64,000 bases of DNA from NCBI RefSeq assembly GCF_040833955.1, contig NZ_CP162133.1, positions 1,758,001 to 1,822,000 of the forward strand. The letters run 5' to 3'. Within the stretch, counting starts at the first letter, position 1. Every line of letters begins with the position of its first letter. The position numbers and the translations under genes were made by a program. A model generated the notes under the pieces. The model was not told the DNA's origin. It searched no databases and saw nothing but the letters and a program-made list of their open reading frames with translations. Below, piece by piece: positions 10,267-19,716 of this stretch. The DNA comes from Leptospira sp. WS60.C2 (GTDB lineage: Bacteria; Spirochaetota; Leptospiria; Leptospirales; Leptospiraceae).

Positions 10267-11694
10267 CTATTTCGAAACGGGATACGCTTCGTTTCCGTGT
10301 TCCAAAATATCCAATCCTAATAATTCTTCTTCCTCTGAGACGCGTAGTCCCACTGTCTTTTTGATTAGATAGAACATAAGAAGGCTCACAGGAAAGGCCC
10401 AAAAAAAGGCTGTGACAACACCGATCGCCTGTGCGGCAAACTGCGCAAATCCCGCGCCATAAAACAATCCTGTATCCAAACTAAAGAGCCCGTAGGCCAA
10501 TGTCCCCCATGCCCCACAAACTCCATGGACAGAGACAGCTCCCACAGGATCATCAATCCTTTGTTTGTCCAAAAAGAGCACAGACACAATCACAAGAATT
10601 CCCGCCACAAGGCCAATGAGAACCGCTCCCAGGATACTCACATTGTCACAAGGAGCCGTGATCGCAACAAGCCCTGCCAGTCCTCCATTTAACGTCAGAC
10701 CGATTTCTGGCTTTTTGAAAAGATACCAAGTGAGTGCCATCGCACTAAGAGCTCCAGCACATGCCGCCATATGTGTGACAACAGCAATTTTAGCAAAGTT
10801 TCCCCCTTCAATAGATGTAGTCGAACCTGGGTTAAACCCAAACCAACCAAACCAAAGAATAAAGACACCCAAAGCAGCCATAGACATATTATGACCAAGG
10901 ATTGGATACACCCGACCGTCTGATTGGAATTTTCCCATACGTGGGCCAACGACGATTGCACCGGCAAGACCTGCCCATGCCCCAATGCTATGAACCACAG
11001 TGGAACCAGCAAAGTCATGAAACCCCACACCATCTCCGCCACCGAGACCTAACGTCTCCAAGAATCCCGTTGAAATACCAAGGAGACTTCCCCAAGCAAA
11101 AGAACCAAACACGGGATAAATGAAAGCAGTGATGATGACAGAAAAAATCAAATAGGCAGAGAACTTGGTTCGTTCAGCCATCGCTCCTGACACGATTGTT
11201 GCTGCCGTTGCTGCAAAGACGATTTGAAAGATAAAAAACGTATATTTGGCAGGATCCATACTTCCATCTTCTGCATTGATGAGTGATTCTGCAAAAGAAG
11301 GAACACCAATTCCAAACCCGCTGAGAACTTGGGGTCCAAACATAATCGAAAAACCAACTAACCAATAGGCAATGGCTCCAGCGGTTAGATCCGAAAAGTT
11401 TTTCATTAAAATATTCACAGCATTTTTGGCTCTTGTGAATCCAGCTTCCACGAAGGCAAAACCAGCTTGCATAAAAAATACCAAAAAGGCAGCAATGCAA
11501 GTCCAAACCCAGTTTGCTTCCTGTTTAGTGGTTTCTAGCGCCAGTTTGGTTTCTGTAAGTGAGGCTTTGATTTCCGCCATCTCTTTTGCCAAAGACTCTA
11601 GATTTTCTTTTTCAATGGGACTTGCAACTTCTGCACTCAAGTTACTACCCAACATTAACACTATCAAACTGAAATAAATACCGTAATGCTTCAT
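10267..11694 (-). CDS. amtB: Ammonium transporter with exported N-terminal helix
   Basis: An inner-membrane ammonium channel of the Amt/Rh family, 475 residues. Pore signatures are present: DFAGSTVVHS with the first pore histidine near residue 210, and the second in VSVHGVCGAWG near 395. Before the first channel helix there is a cleavable-looking signal (cut after NLSA) and about 45 residues of charged, heptad-like helix, so the N-terminal part probably lies in the periplasm. No GlnB/GlnK gene accompanies it. It starts 11 bases after the GAF-SpoIIE-TPR gene and is probably cotranscribed with it. Confidence 0.92.
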   Translation of the reverse strand: MKHYGIYFSLIVLMLGSNLSAEVASPIEKENLESLAKEMAEIKASLTETKLALETTKQEANWVWTCIAAFLVFFMQAGFAFVEAGFTRAKNAVNILMKNFSDLTAGAIAYWLVGFSIMFGPQVLSGFGIGVPSFAESLINAEDGSMDPAKYTFFIFQIVFAATAATIVSGAMAERTKFSAYLIFSVIITAFIYPVFGSFAWGSLLGISTGFLETLGLGGGDGVGFHDFAGSTVVHSIGAWAGLAGAIVVGPRMGKFQSDGRVYPILGHNMSMAALGVFILWFGWFGFNPGSTTSIEGGNFAKIAVVTHMAACAGALSAMALTWYLFKKPEIGLTLNGGLAGLVAITAPCDNVSILGAVLIGLVAGILVIVSVLFLDKQRIDDPVGAVSVHGVCGAWGTLAYGLFSLDTGLFYGAGFAQFAAQAIGVVTAFFWAFPVSLLMFYLIKKTVGLRVSEEEELLGLDILEHGNEAYPVSK

Positions 11695-11705
11695 ATAAAC
11701 TTTCC

Positions 11706-13526
11706 TTAACTGGCCTTTTGTGTATGGGATTCTAATCTCAAAAGTGAAGTTTTTAGTTCTAAACTTTGAGGAGTATTTTTTACGCCTTGTTGCAATACTT
11801 TAATTGCTTTTGGTTTCGCATTTTCTTTCAAATAACACTGAGCAAGTAATATGCTTGCTTTTGCAAAACTATGGTCGCTAGAAAGAGCCATTTTTAGCGC
11901 ACGTTTTGCTTCTGAGATCATTCCTGCTTTGTAATAAGCTCTTCCCATCATAAAATGAGAGGCTGCCGTATTGTCTCCAGAGGTTCTTAAGTATTCTTCT
12001 AAATAACGAATGGCTTCTTTATATTTTCCATCTCGGTAATACATTTTTCCAAGGAACACAAGAATCTCTTTTAAGGAAGAATCGATGCTAAATGCTTTGA
12101 GTGCTTGGGCATACGCTTCTTCCGTTTTCATTTTAGAATTGGATTGTTTAGCAAGTTGAATGTAATGAGATGCTTCCGGAATGGAATCACCACAATACAA
12201 AAAGAGAAAACTTAGGTCATCGCCATTGGGGACTTCACCTTGGTAGGTTCGGAAACGTTTGATAAAGGCATTTGCAAGTTTTTTTAAGTCAACCTTTCCT
12301 CGTCCCTCGATCACCAATTTTTCGCGCTCGTCTTGTAACCAAGTTTGGATTCGCTCCACACCAACTTCATCCTTGAGATGGTTTCGTTGTTCACTAAAAC
12401 CATCAGAGATCAGTAATAAGAAGTCACCAGGCTCCAATTTCCCTTGTTTTTCCTCGTAGTCTGCCTTACGAACAGGTAAAATTCCAAGGGGAACACCCTT
12501 CGTATCATATTGGATAAAGGTGTCATCAGAAGCCTTAAAGTGTAACATACGTTGGTGGCCTGCATTGACATACCCAAACGTATAGTCACTGAAAATTCTC
12601 ACCATAAACGCAGTAAAGTAAGTGGATTCAGGAAGTTGTTCTCGTAATTTCTCGCCTAACTCTTCCATGATTTCAGTAAGTCCAAGTCCTGCCATGACGG
12701 AACGTCGGAACTGATGGTGAATTGCCATTGTCACAAGAGCGGCAGGAATTCCATGACCAGAAACATCAATATTGATGGCAGTGAGGGAATGCCCTTGTCT
12801 CACTATGTCCACGAGATCCCCGCTTACCTCAGCCATTGGTTCATAATGACTGGCAAAATAAATTCCATTCCATGCACTTAAGTCTTGGGGCAAGATTTGG
12901 CTTTGTACGTTACGTCCCATTTTCAAATCCCATTCTAATTGATTGAGAATGGCTGCCTCTCTAGCTCTGGCTGTGACAAGACCTTCGATGAGTCGTACTC
13001 CGTAAAGTGCCAGAGCTAATTGGGAGGTAAGAGCTTCTAAGATTTCTAAATCATCTAAGATATAAAAATTTTCTCGTTCACTTTCTACCGCAAGAGTTCC
13101 CAGAATTTCTTCTTTTTGCATGATGGGAACGCACATAACTGATTTTGTTTTTTCCCCCTCATCAAAGTAATGCGAAGAACGCGATAGGTCATTAACAAGA
13201 ATAGCTTCTTTGGTTTCGAAAACAGTACCTGAATACCCTTCTCCTATTTTTAAATTCCGCCTAGGAGGTTCTGTTTCTTTTACAAACTTAACCGGAACTA
13301 AATATTCACCATCCCATAATCTGAGGGTTGTGTTGTCCGACTCAAATATTTCCTGGCAAATCAGGATGACCTTGGAAAAGAGTTGGTCTTCTCTATCTAA
13401 ATTGGCAAATTCTTTGGAGATATAAAGGAGGATTGCAATTTTATCTTTATCTGTTAATCCTCCCACAACTTTGTTCTGTCCGCGGAAGTTGACGAGCATT
13501 CGTTTGGAAACTTTGAAATCAACCAT
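11706..13526 (-). CDS. GAF - SpoIIE phosphatase - TPR signalling protein
   Basis: A 606-residue cytoplasmic protein in three parts. Residues about 45-185 are a GAF sensor domain. Residues about 200-440 are a PP2C-type SpoIIE/RsbU phosphatase, with IDVSGHGIPAAL, GYVNAGH and LISDGFSE. Residues about 470-600 hold three to four TPR repeats. The first metal motif reads SGDLVD instead of the usual GGDYYD, but the aspartate is kept. Such enzymes usually dephosphorylate anti-anti-sigma factors; none is encoded nearby. amtB follows 11 bases later. No membrane segment is seen. Confidence 0.87.
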   Translation of the reverse strand: MVDFKVSKRMLVNFRGQNKVVGGLTDKDKIAILLYISKEFANLDREDQLFSKVILICQEIFESDNTTLRLWDGEYLVPVKFVKETEPPRRNLKIGEGYSGTVFETKEAILVNDLSRSSHYFDEGEKTKSVMCVPIMQKEEILGTLAVESERENFYILDDLEILEALTSQLALALYGVRLIEGLVTARAREAAILNQLEWDLKMGRNVQSQILPQDLSAWNGIYFASHYEPMAEVSGDLVDIVRQGHSLTAINIDVSGHGIPAALVTMAIHHQFRRSVMAGLGLTEIMEELGEKLREQLPESTYFTAFMVRIFSDYTFGYVNAGHQRMLHFKASDDTFIQYDTKGVPLGILPVRKADYEEKQGKLEPGDFLLLISDGFSEQRNHLKDEVGVERIQTWLQDEREKLVIEGRGKVDLKKLANAFIKRFRTYQGEVPNGDDLSFLFLYCGDSIPEASHYIQLAKQSNSKMKTEEAYAQALKAFSIDSSLKEILVFLGKMYYRDGKYKEAIRYLEEYLRTSGDNTAASHFMMGRAYYKAGMISEAKRALKMALSSDHSFAKASILLAQCYLKENAKPKAIKVLQQGVKNTPQSLELKTSLLRLESHTQKAS

Positions 13527-13700
13527 ATTGGATACCTTTCTTCTTTAAATGCAAGTATCGTACCGACGATGCATCTCGCCTAAAGAAGTAAGAATATCCT
13601 ATATTTCTCTACAAAGTGAAAAGATTTTGTACAAAACGTCAAATTCCTGTTTATGGAAAACGTCCAAAATGCTTATTTTTTGAACAAATAATGTTCAGGA

Positions 13701-14705
13701 TTAAAATACGGCTTGGAGTTGAAGCGCCATGCGAGTTTCGGCACCCTCTCTTTCTGGAACACTCAGTCCGGCTCGTTGGACAGAGATTGCATAGAAGTAT
13801 CCTTCCCCAAACCAACTTGGGAATAAAGACCCTGCTACACCTAAAGAGGCAGTATAAAAACCTCGCAAACTTCTCTCCATTCGAATTTCACGACCAACAC
13901 CTGTTAGAAGCTGTACTGAACTCAGTTTTCCAATCGCCAAACTTAAATTTCCCGAGTACATCGTTTGAATCGGGTAAGGAATATACTGGTTACGACCATT
14001 TAAATCGACACTTGTTCTTTCATAAAATTTCCTAGAGCCTTCCAGTTGAATCAAAAACCAATCATTCCATTGGTAACCAATGCCAACCATCATTCGCTCT
14101 GGTAATCTTTCCTTTAAACGTGTCGAACCTAAATATTCTTCAAACCGGTACGTGCCTGGAGATTCCAAAACAAGTCCTAATCGAAAGTTTTCGTATTGAA
14201 ATGCAGAAGAAAGAGAAACGTTCCAAGAATAATTACTATATCCACCTAACCTACCCGATACACTTGGTCCCACTTGAATTCCAAACGAAAGATACTGATT
14301 TACTTTCCAATTGGCAAAGGCTTGAAATGCATAATTTGAAAATCTTTCCTCGTTCGGAAAGGACCTTAGATAAACCGGTTTACCACGAAACCCGAAACCA
14401 AACGATTCCGAAGCAGAAAAATAACCGGCACCAGATATATAAAGTGGAGACACATTTGGATTCGCATAACCACCATTTACCGCAACATCTAAAAGATGTT
14501 TCGATTGGAAGGATAAAAAAGAAGTGTTGCCATACACACTTCCCATAGATTCTGAACTTACAGCACCTTGCGAAGAAAGACCGAGTAAATAGGCAGAAGG
14601 AAAGGCAACATCGTATCCCGAAATTTGAGCTTCAATAGGTTTTTGAGGCAGAATATAAAAACAAAAGAGTGTGAATGCCAGGTACCATTTTGAATTGAAA
14701 ATCAT
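13701..14705 (-). CDS. Predicted outer-membrane beta-barrel protein
   Basis: A 334-residue protein with an N-terminal signal peptide (hydrophobic to about residue 25, cut near IEAQ). The mature part is rich in Gly, Ser, Tyr and Phe in alternating patterns of amphipathic strands, and the last residue is Phe (LQAVF), as the barrel-assembly machinery expects. About 12-14 strands seem possible. I do not recognise the family. It is divergent from the gene at 14753. Confidence 0.7.
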   Translation of the reverse strand: MIFNSKWYLAFTLFCFYILPQKPIEAQISGYDVAFPSAYLLGLSSQGAVSSESMGSVYGNTSFLSFQSKHLLDVAVNGGYANPNVSPLYISGAGYFSASESFGFGFRGKPVYLRSFPNEERFSNYAFQAFANWKVNQYLSFGIQVGPSVSGRLGGYSNYSWNVSLSSAFQYENFRLGLVLESPGTYRFEEYLGSTRLKERLPERMMVGIGYQWNDWFLIQLEGSRKFYERTSVDLNGRNQYIPYPIQTMYSGNLSLAIGKLSSVQLLTGVGREIRMERSLRGFYTASLGVAGSLFPSWFGEGYFYAISVQRAGLSVPEREGAETRMALQLQAVF

Positions 14706-14752
14706 TTACTGCCATTCCTTCATAGATTTACTGGAAAGAAAAGGGAATTCTT

Positions 14753-15181
14753 ATGACAAAACCAATGTACAAACAATTTCGTTCTCCCCAAGGATGGTAT
14801 TCCTTTCTGTTTCCTTTCACTTGGGAGCATATGGTGGTGGAGGAAATTCCCGCTTTTTTTCACCCAGATGGCGGTGGTGCTCTACAAGTGTATGCATTTG
14901 AATCCAAACTGGAGCATTTTGATGTCGACAAGGAATTAGAGAACTACTTAAAAATCCACGAAATAGATTTTGATCCAGAAAAAGTTGCTGTCTTTGAAAA
15001 TAATGAGGGTTCCTCGATTCGTGCATGTGAGTTTTTAAAAGAAGATCGAGTTTGGATGGTGTATATGGTGGCAAACAAAGAGAGAATGATCTTACTCACT
15101 TATAATTCTGATGAAGAAGTTGGTGATGAACTATTCCAACAATTAACTAATATCATTAGTTCCGTTAGGTTTTTGAATTAA
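14753..15181 (+). CDS. Small uncharacterised soluble protein
   Basis: A 142-residue protein with no signal or membrane segment. It opens with FRSPQGWYSFLFPFTWE, a pattern seen in small PsbP-like or DUF proteins that begin with a peptide 'fsFkyP.gW', and ends in a helix-strand element. I cannot name a function. ATG 14753 has AAGGGA seven bases upstream. It precedes the AsmA-like gene on the same strand. Confidence 0.75.
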   Translation: MTKPMYKQFRSPQGWYSFLFPFTWEHMVVEEIPAFFHPDGGGALQVYAFESKLEHFDVDKELENYLKIHEIDFDPEKVAVFENNEGSSIRACEFLKEDRVWMVYMVANKERMILLTYNSDEEVGDELFQQLTNIISSVRFLN

Positions 15182-15263
15182 TTTCTTTCCCTTTTTTACT
15201 TTACAGATTCCAAAATTGGCTTACTCTCGATTCCACCGTCACGTGATAGAGTCAGGAGTCACC

Positions 15264-16712
15264 ATGAAAAAAATAGGTTATGGAATCGGAGCATTCTTTG
15301 CTGCAATTCTTCTAATCATAATCATCGCATTTGTTTTAGCTGGAAGTATTGTTACACCCAGTTTCCTTGTAAAACAAATGGAATCATCTTTAAATGTTAG
15401 AGCTCATGTAGAAACAGTTAATATCAATCTCTTCAATGTTCTCTCTGGAATTGAAATTGAAGGGATCATTCTCGCACCGAGAGACGAGGTGGCAAATAAA
15501 GGGATTCCTTTGGAGGAACGTAAATCGAAACCAAAAGGTGCCATCCAATTGGGTAAAGTGGATGTTAAGATCTCCTTCCTTGCTCTATTAAGCAAAACAA
15601 TCAAAGTGAATCAACTCGTCCTAAAACAACCTGAGATTTCTTTAACCATGTATGAAGATGGGGGGAACAACCTAACATCCCTTTTTAAAACTCCGAAGAT
15701 TGTGAATGGAGAAAAAAACCCAGCTTTATCCCCTGAGGCAATTGCTGAAAAAAAAGCAGAAGAGGCTGAAGAAGCGAAAGAGAAAGCAAGTGCTCCTGCT
15801 TCTGGCCCTTTTTCGATCAAAGACATTCCAATTGCGATCAAAATGGGTCTTGTTGGCATTCAAGAAGGAAACATCCAGTTGAACATGCGTAAAACAGGGC
15901 AACAAATCTTAGTGCAAAAATTAGATTTAGAACTCACGGATATTGACATCGATGGAAGCGACCTAAATTCGCATAACAATATTAATGTAAACTTTGATGC
16001 AGACGTCACTATAATTGGTAGAAACAAAAAAGAAGCGGCAAAATTTTTACTCGAGACCGACGGCAAAGTGACTCCGTTCGTTGTGAAAACCGGGCTTGTC
16101 AATCCCAAAGTCCTATACCAAGTTACAATGAAAGAAGATTCCTTTATATCTGGATTTGCCGCCTTTGATGCGATTGCTGGGGAACTCCCTGCTTTAAACC
16201 AAGCTGGACTCAAGCTGGATAAATTAAAGGAAAAAGCAGAGCTTAAAAAAGATGTAAGCTTCCAGGTGGAATACAGCAACGGAAAAATCACCTTCCTTGA
16301 TGAGCCAACCTTCCCAACCAAAAATTATGACCTACAAATCACAAAAGGGTCTTACATCGTAACAACAACGAACTACCATGAAATGAAAATGGGAATGTTA
16401 TATGATGAAGCGGAATCCAAAAAATCTCTAGCTTCCGTGGATGAAAAAATAAAACAAGCGACAAAAGGCCAAGGAGATCCCAAAGAACTCCGAAATAAAA
16501 TTGTCGGAAATCTTGTGAAAGATGAGAGATTGTTCATTCCTTTTCGAACCTATGGCGACATTCGAAATCCCAAAGTCGAACTGGGAGTGGGCATTGGAAC
16601 GCTTACCGATCTAATCGGAGGAGCTGTAAAGGAAGTGATTAAAGGAAAGGCTGGTGATGCATTGAAAAAAATTCCAGGTGCTGGCAATGCCTTAAAAGGA
16701 CTTGGGTTTTAA
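15264..16712 (+). CDS. AsmA-like membrane-anchored protein
   Basis: About 482 residues. A short N-terminal cytoplasmic tail and one membrane segment (residues about 5-29) are followed by a large extracytoplasmic region that starts with TPSFLVKQMESSLNVRAHVETV. That pattern is shared by AsmA/TamB-type proteins, which are thought to help move lipids or fold proteins between the two membranes. A Lys/Glu/Ala-rich linker lies near residue 170, and the end is Gly/Lys-rich. ATG 15264 has AGGAG six bases upstream. The family call is by topology and strand pattern only. Confidence 0.65.
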   Translation: MKKIGYGIGAFFAAILLIIIIAFVLAGSIVTPSFLVKQMESSLNVRAHVETVNINLFNVLSGIEIEGIILAPRDEVANKGIPLEERKSKPKGAIQLGKVDVKISFLALLSKTIKVNQLVLKQPEISLTMYEDGGNNLTSLFKTPKIVNGEKNPALSPEAIAEKKAEEAEEAKEKASAPASGPFSIKDIPIAIKMGLVGIQEGNIQLNMRKTGQQILVQKLDLELTDIDIDGSDLNSHNNINVNFDADVTIIGRNKKEAAKFLLETDGKVTPFVVKTGLVNPKVLYQVTMKEDSFISGFAAFDAIAGELPALNQAGLKLDKLKEKAELKKDVSFQVEYSNGKITFLDEPTFPTKNYDLQITKGSYIVTTTNYHEMKMGMLYDEAESKKSLASVDEKIKQATKGQGDPKELRNKIVGNLVKDERLFIPFRTYGDIRNPKVELGVGIGTLTDLIGGAVKEVIKGKAGDALKKIPGAGNALKGLGF

Positions 16713-16744
16713 GTAAAACCGTTTTTACCAATTTTGTTTGGTAC

Positions 16745-16780
16745 AAAAAAAGGGACTAATGAATTAGTCCCTTTTTTTTT
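16745..16780. terminator. Bidirectional Rho-independent terminator
   Basis: AAAGGGACTAAT and ATTAGTCCCTTT pair perfectly around a 2-base centre and are flanked by A and T runs on both sides. The stem therefore serves both the AsmA-like gene (plus) and typA (minus), which converge here. Confidence 0.9.
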
Positions 16781-16811
16781 GGTAAAGATATGTGAAATGA
16801 GTAAACTTTAC

Positions 16812-18620
16812 TTATCTTCCACTGCTTGATCGTTTTCTCATGCTAGCATCCAAAACTTTTTTACGAAGGCGTAAACTTTGTGGAGTGACTTCCAGAAGTT
16901 CATCATCATCTAAAAATTCAATGGATTGTTCCAAGGTGAGTTTTTTTGGAGGAACCAGTCGAATCGCTTCATCCGATCCAGAAGCACGTACGTTTGTGAG
17001 TTTTTTCTCACGCACAGGGTTCACTTCTAAATCCGTATCTCTACTGTTCATTCCTAGGATCATACCAGGATACACTGCCACTTGTGGCTCAATGAAAAGT
17101 TCGCCACGTTCTTGCACTTTCCAAAGTGCATACGCAGTGGATTCCCCTGAGTCCATAGAAATGAGAGCTCCGTTTTTACGGCCTGGGATTTCACCCTTGT
17201 ATTTATCAAAACGTAAGAAGCGGCTAGACATAACCCCTTCTCCACGAGTTTCTGAAATAAAGTGACCTCTAAAGCCAATGAGTCCTCTTGTTGGAATTGT
17301 GTATTCCACACGAGTGATACCAGAAGTATGAGCATCCATTCCTGTTAATTCACCTTTACGGCGGTTTAGTTCTTGGATGACAGCTCCCGTGTATTGGTCT
17401 GGAAGGTCCATTACGAGTGTTTCGTAAGGTTCAATCTTTTCACCAGCTTCATTGTGTTTGATGATCACTTCGGGACGAGATACTTGAAGTTCGTACCCTT
17501 CCCGTCTCATGTTTTCGATAAGGATGGATAAGTGAAGTTCCCCTCGTCCCAAAATTTTGAAACGATCTTTGTCTTCGGTTTCTTCCAAACGAAGTGCCAC
17601 GTTGGTTTCAAGTTCTCGGTCAAGACGTTCCCGTAAGTTTCGTGTGGTCACAAACTTACCTTCTTTCCCAGCAAACGGTGAGTTGTTGACCATAAAGAAC
17701 ATCGATACTGTAGGTTCTTCTACTTGGATTGCAGGAAGTGGAAGTGGATTTCCTAAATCACAAACTGTATCTCCGATGAACACATCCGGGATCCCTGCCA
17801 TGGCAACGATGTCCCCCGATCCCGCTTCATCGATTTCGTAACGAGTGAGTCCTTCATAACCATAAAGTTTTGTGATTTTATAATTGGCTGTAGTTCCATT
17901 GGTTTTAGCGAGTGTTACATCAGCACCTTTTTTCATTGTTCCTTGGTAAATTTTACCAATGGCAATACGACCAACATATTCATTGTAATCCAGTGCAGTG
18001 ACTTGGAATTGGAGTGGTTTGTCACTTTCGTTCTTCACTGCCGGCACATGTGCCAAAACCTTATCAAGTAGTGGCTCAATGTTAGAACCAGGAACTTCAG
18101 AAAGTTGGTTTACCGCCCAACCTTGTTTTGCGGATGCGTAGATGATAGGAAAGTCTAACTGCTCTTCGGTGGCACCGAGGTCGCTAAACAAATCAAAAAC
18201 TTTGTCTACTGAGTAACCTGGTCTTGCTCCTTCACGATCCACCTTATTGACAACCACAATGGGTTTGTGTCCAAGTTGGAGTGATTTTCCGAGCACAAAA
18301 CGGGTTTGCGGCATGGGTCCGTCGAATGCATCTACGAGTAAAAGTGTACAGTCTGTCATGGACAGAACTCGTTCCACTTCTCCTCCAAAGTCAGCGTGAC
18401 CTGGAGTGTCTACGATATTAATACGAGTTCCTTTGTACTTAACCGAAGTGTTCTTAGCAAGGATCGTAATCCCTTTTTCCTGTTCCAAAGTATTGGAATC
18501 CATGATTCTTTCTCGGTCTTCTTTTGCGGTTACGGCGCCCGTATGGCGAAGGATACAATCTGTGAGTGTCGTCTTACCGTGGTCGACGTGTGCGATGATG
18601 GCGATGTTGCGAATTTCCAT
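16812..18620 (-). CDS. typA: Ribosome-associated translational GTPase TypA/BipA
   Basis: TypA (BipA) is a GTPase related to EF-G that acts in ribosome assembly and stress growth. G motifs are clear: [23 protein letters not shown] and [11 protein letters not shown]. The central region carries [20 protein letters not shown], and the C-terminal domain is specific to TypA (TRGLIGFRG). ATG 18620 gives 602 residues; a TTG seven codons upstream is less likely. It is divergent from rplU and has its own terminator. Confidence 0.95.
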   Translation of the reverse strand: MEIRNIAIIAHVDHGKTTLTDCILRHTGAVTAKEDRERIMDSNTLEQEKGITILAKNTSVKYKGTRINIVDTPGHADFGGEVERVLSMTDCTLLLVDAFDGPMPQTRFVLGKSLQLGHKPIVVVNKVDREGARPGYSVDKVFDLFSDLGATEEQLDFPIIYASAKQGWAVNQLSEVPGSNIEPLLDKVLAHVPAVKNESDKPLQFQVTALDYNEYVGRIAIGKIYQGTMKKGADVTLAKTNGTTANYKITKLYGYEGLTRYEIDEAGSGDIVAMAGIPDVFIGDTVCDLGNPLPLPAIQVEEPTVSMFFMVNNSPFAGKEGKFVTTRNLRERLDRELETNVALRLEETEDKDRFKILGRGELHLSILIENMRREGYELQVSRPEVIIKHNEAGEKIEPYETLVMDLPDQYTGAVIQELNRRKGELTGMDAHTSGITRVEYTIPTRGLIGFRGHFISETRGEGVMSSRFLRFDKYKGEIPGRKNGALISMDSGESTAYALWKVQERGELFIEPQVAVYPGMILGMNSRDTDLEVNPVREKKLTNVRASGSDEAIRLVPPKKLTLEQSIEFLDDDELLEVTPQSLRLRKKVLDASMRKRSSSGR

Positions 18621-18671
18621 TGTTTTTACCAGAAATTCCAATCCACTTAGGCTGTAAATGGGGATTTCAGT

Positions 18672-18691
18672 TTGACAAGAGGTGCCTGTCA
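18672..18691 (+). promoter_or_regulatory. Possible -35 and inverted repeat upstream of rplU
   Basis: TTGACA at 18672-18677 matches the -35 consensus, and TGACA pairs with TGTCA (18687-18691) across nine bases. No good -10 hexamer follows at the normal spacing, so this is only a candidate promoter or control site for the rplU operon. Confidence 0.25.
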
Positions 18692-18738
18692 GAAATCCTG
18701 GTAAGAACTACATTCGAGAAAGAGATTAGGAAAGTTAT

Positions 18739-19047
18739 ATGTTCGCCATCATTGAACTTGGAGCCAAACAATTTAAGGTGTCTCCTGACCAGGTATTCGT
18801 CGCAGAAAAAACAGGAAACTCGGTTGGAAGCACAGTAGAGACGAAAGTCCTACTCCTTTCCGATAACAACAAAGTGAACATTGGTTCCCCTGCATTGTCG
18901 GGAGCAAAAGTCACGTTAAAAGTATTAGAAGACTGCAAAGGTGATAAAATTCACGGTTTCAAATACAAAAAAAGAAAGAACTACAAGAAGTCTTGGGGGC
19001 ATAGACAACAACTCCAAAAACTGCAAGTGGTATCAATCAGCGGTTAA
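18739..19047 (+). CDS. rplU: 50S ribosomal protein L21
   Basis: A 102-residue ribosomal protein that binds 23S rRNA. It begins MFAIIELGAKQFKV and carries the basic C-terminal loop KYKKRKNYKKSWGHRQ typical of L21. It is the first gene of the block rplU-prp-rpmA-obgE and its stop is immediately followed by the TTG of prp. Confidence 0.97.
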   Translation: MFAIIELGAKQFKVSPDQVFVAEKTGNSVGSTVETKVLLLSDNNKVNIGSPALSGAKVTLKVLEDCKGDKIHGFKYKKRKNYKKSWGHRQQLQKLQVVSISG

Positions 19048-19377
19048 TTGATTTATAGTACAATTTTTAAAGATTTAGGAGGGAAAATCGCAGGAATCCA
19101 ACTGGAAGGACATTCTCCCAAGGACTTAGGTTCAAAAGGTGAAAATCTATTGTGTGCAGGAGTTTCAACACTCGTTCAGAGTGCCCACTCGTATTTGGCA
19201 TCGCAAGGCAGTTTGGAATCAGAAGAAAAACGGGACGGATACCTAAGGTTTCTAGTCAAACAAAAGCAAAGAGATGGGTACCAAAACCTACTTTCCATGG
19301 TTCTGTTTGGTTTAAAAAGTTTAGAACATTCCCATTCCCAAGCGATTTCCATCCACGACGAACTAATTAAGGGGTAA
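19048..19377 (+). CDS. Prp-type cysteine protease (L27 processing family)
   Basis: A 109-residue protein encoded between rplU and rpmA. It has the two catalytic elements of the Prp (YsxB) family: a histidine in EGHSPKDLG near residue 22 and a cysteine in LLCAGVS near residue 38. In Firmicutes Prp removes an N-terminal extension of ribosomal protein L27. Here the adjacent L27 has no such extension, so the substrate is unclear. It starts at TTG 19048 directly after the rplU stop, suggesting coupled translation. Confidence 0.88.
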   Translation: MIYSTIFKDLGGKIAGIQLEGHSPKDLGSKGENLLCAGVSTLVQSAHSYLASQGSLESEEKRDGYLRFLVKQKQRDGYQNLLSMVLFGLKSLEHSHSQAISIHDELIKG

Positions 19378-19380
19378 ACA

Positions 19381-19638
19381 ATGGCTACAAAAAAAGGTGG
19401 TGGTTCCACAAAGAACGGTCGTGATTCGGTATCGAAAAGACTTGGTGTAAAAGTATACGGTGGCCAACAAGCAATTGCTGGTAATATCATTGTGCGCCAA
19501 AGAGGAACTGAATACAAACCTGGTAAAAACGTAGGGATCGGTCGTGACCATACCCTGTATGCTCTCGTTGACGGGGTTGTAACTTTCGAACACGTAACAA
19601 AAGAAAGACAACAAATTTCCGTTTACCCGAAAGCATAA
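19381..19638 (+). CDS. rpmA: 50S ribosomal protein L27
   Basis: An 85-residue ribosomal protein whose N-terminus reaches the peptidyl-transferase centre. It starts [16 protein letters not shown], the mature E. coli-like form. An in-frame TAA lies just two codons before the ATG, so no longer leader can be encoded. AAGGGG six bases upstream is a good ribosome site. A terminator follows. Confidence 0.97.
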   Translation: MATKKGGGSTKNGRDSVSKRLGVKVYGGQQAIAGNIIVRQRGTEYKPGKNVGIGRDHTLYALVDGVVTFEHVTKERQQISVYPKA

Positions 19639-19663
19639 GACCTCTCTTACAAATGGAGAGGAC

Positions 19664-19702
19664 AAAACCCGTTTTAGGCTACCCTTAAACGGGTTTTTTT
19701 TT
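19664..19702 (+). terminator. Rho-independent terminator after rpmA
   Basis: AAAACCCGTTT pairs with AAACGGGTTTT and is followed by a run of T. It lies between rpmA and obgE; a smaller CCTCTC/GAGAGG stem sits just before it (19641-19661). It probably lowers readthrough from the ribosomal genes into obgE. Confidence 0.85.
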
Positions 19703-19716
19703 GACCAAAGGAAATT

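Noticed and set aside
11148..11506. Minus-strand frames inside amtB
   Set aside because: They are other frames of the firmly identified ammonium transporter.
13625..13636. Perfect palindrome TTTTGTACAAAA upstream of the GAF-SpoIIE-TPR gene
   Set aside because: Twelve bases of simple sequence in an AT-rich gap can arise by chance and no regulator lies nearby.
13616..14548. Two open frames of about 140 codons on the plus strand
   Set aside because: Both are antisense to the outer-membrane barrel gene and its flank, with no ribosome site and non-protein-like composition.
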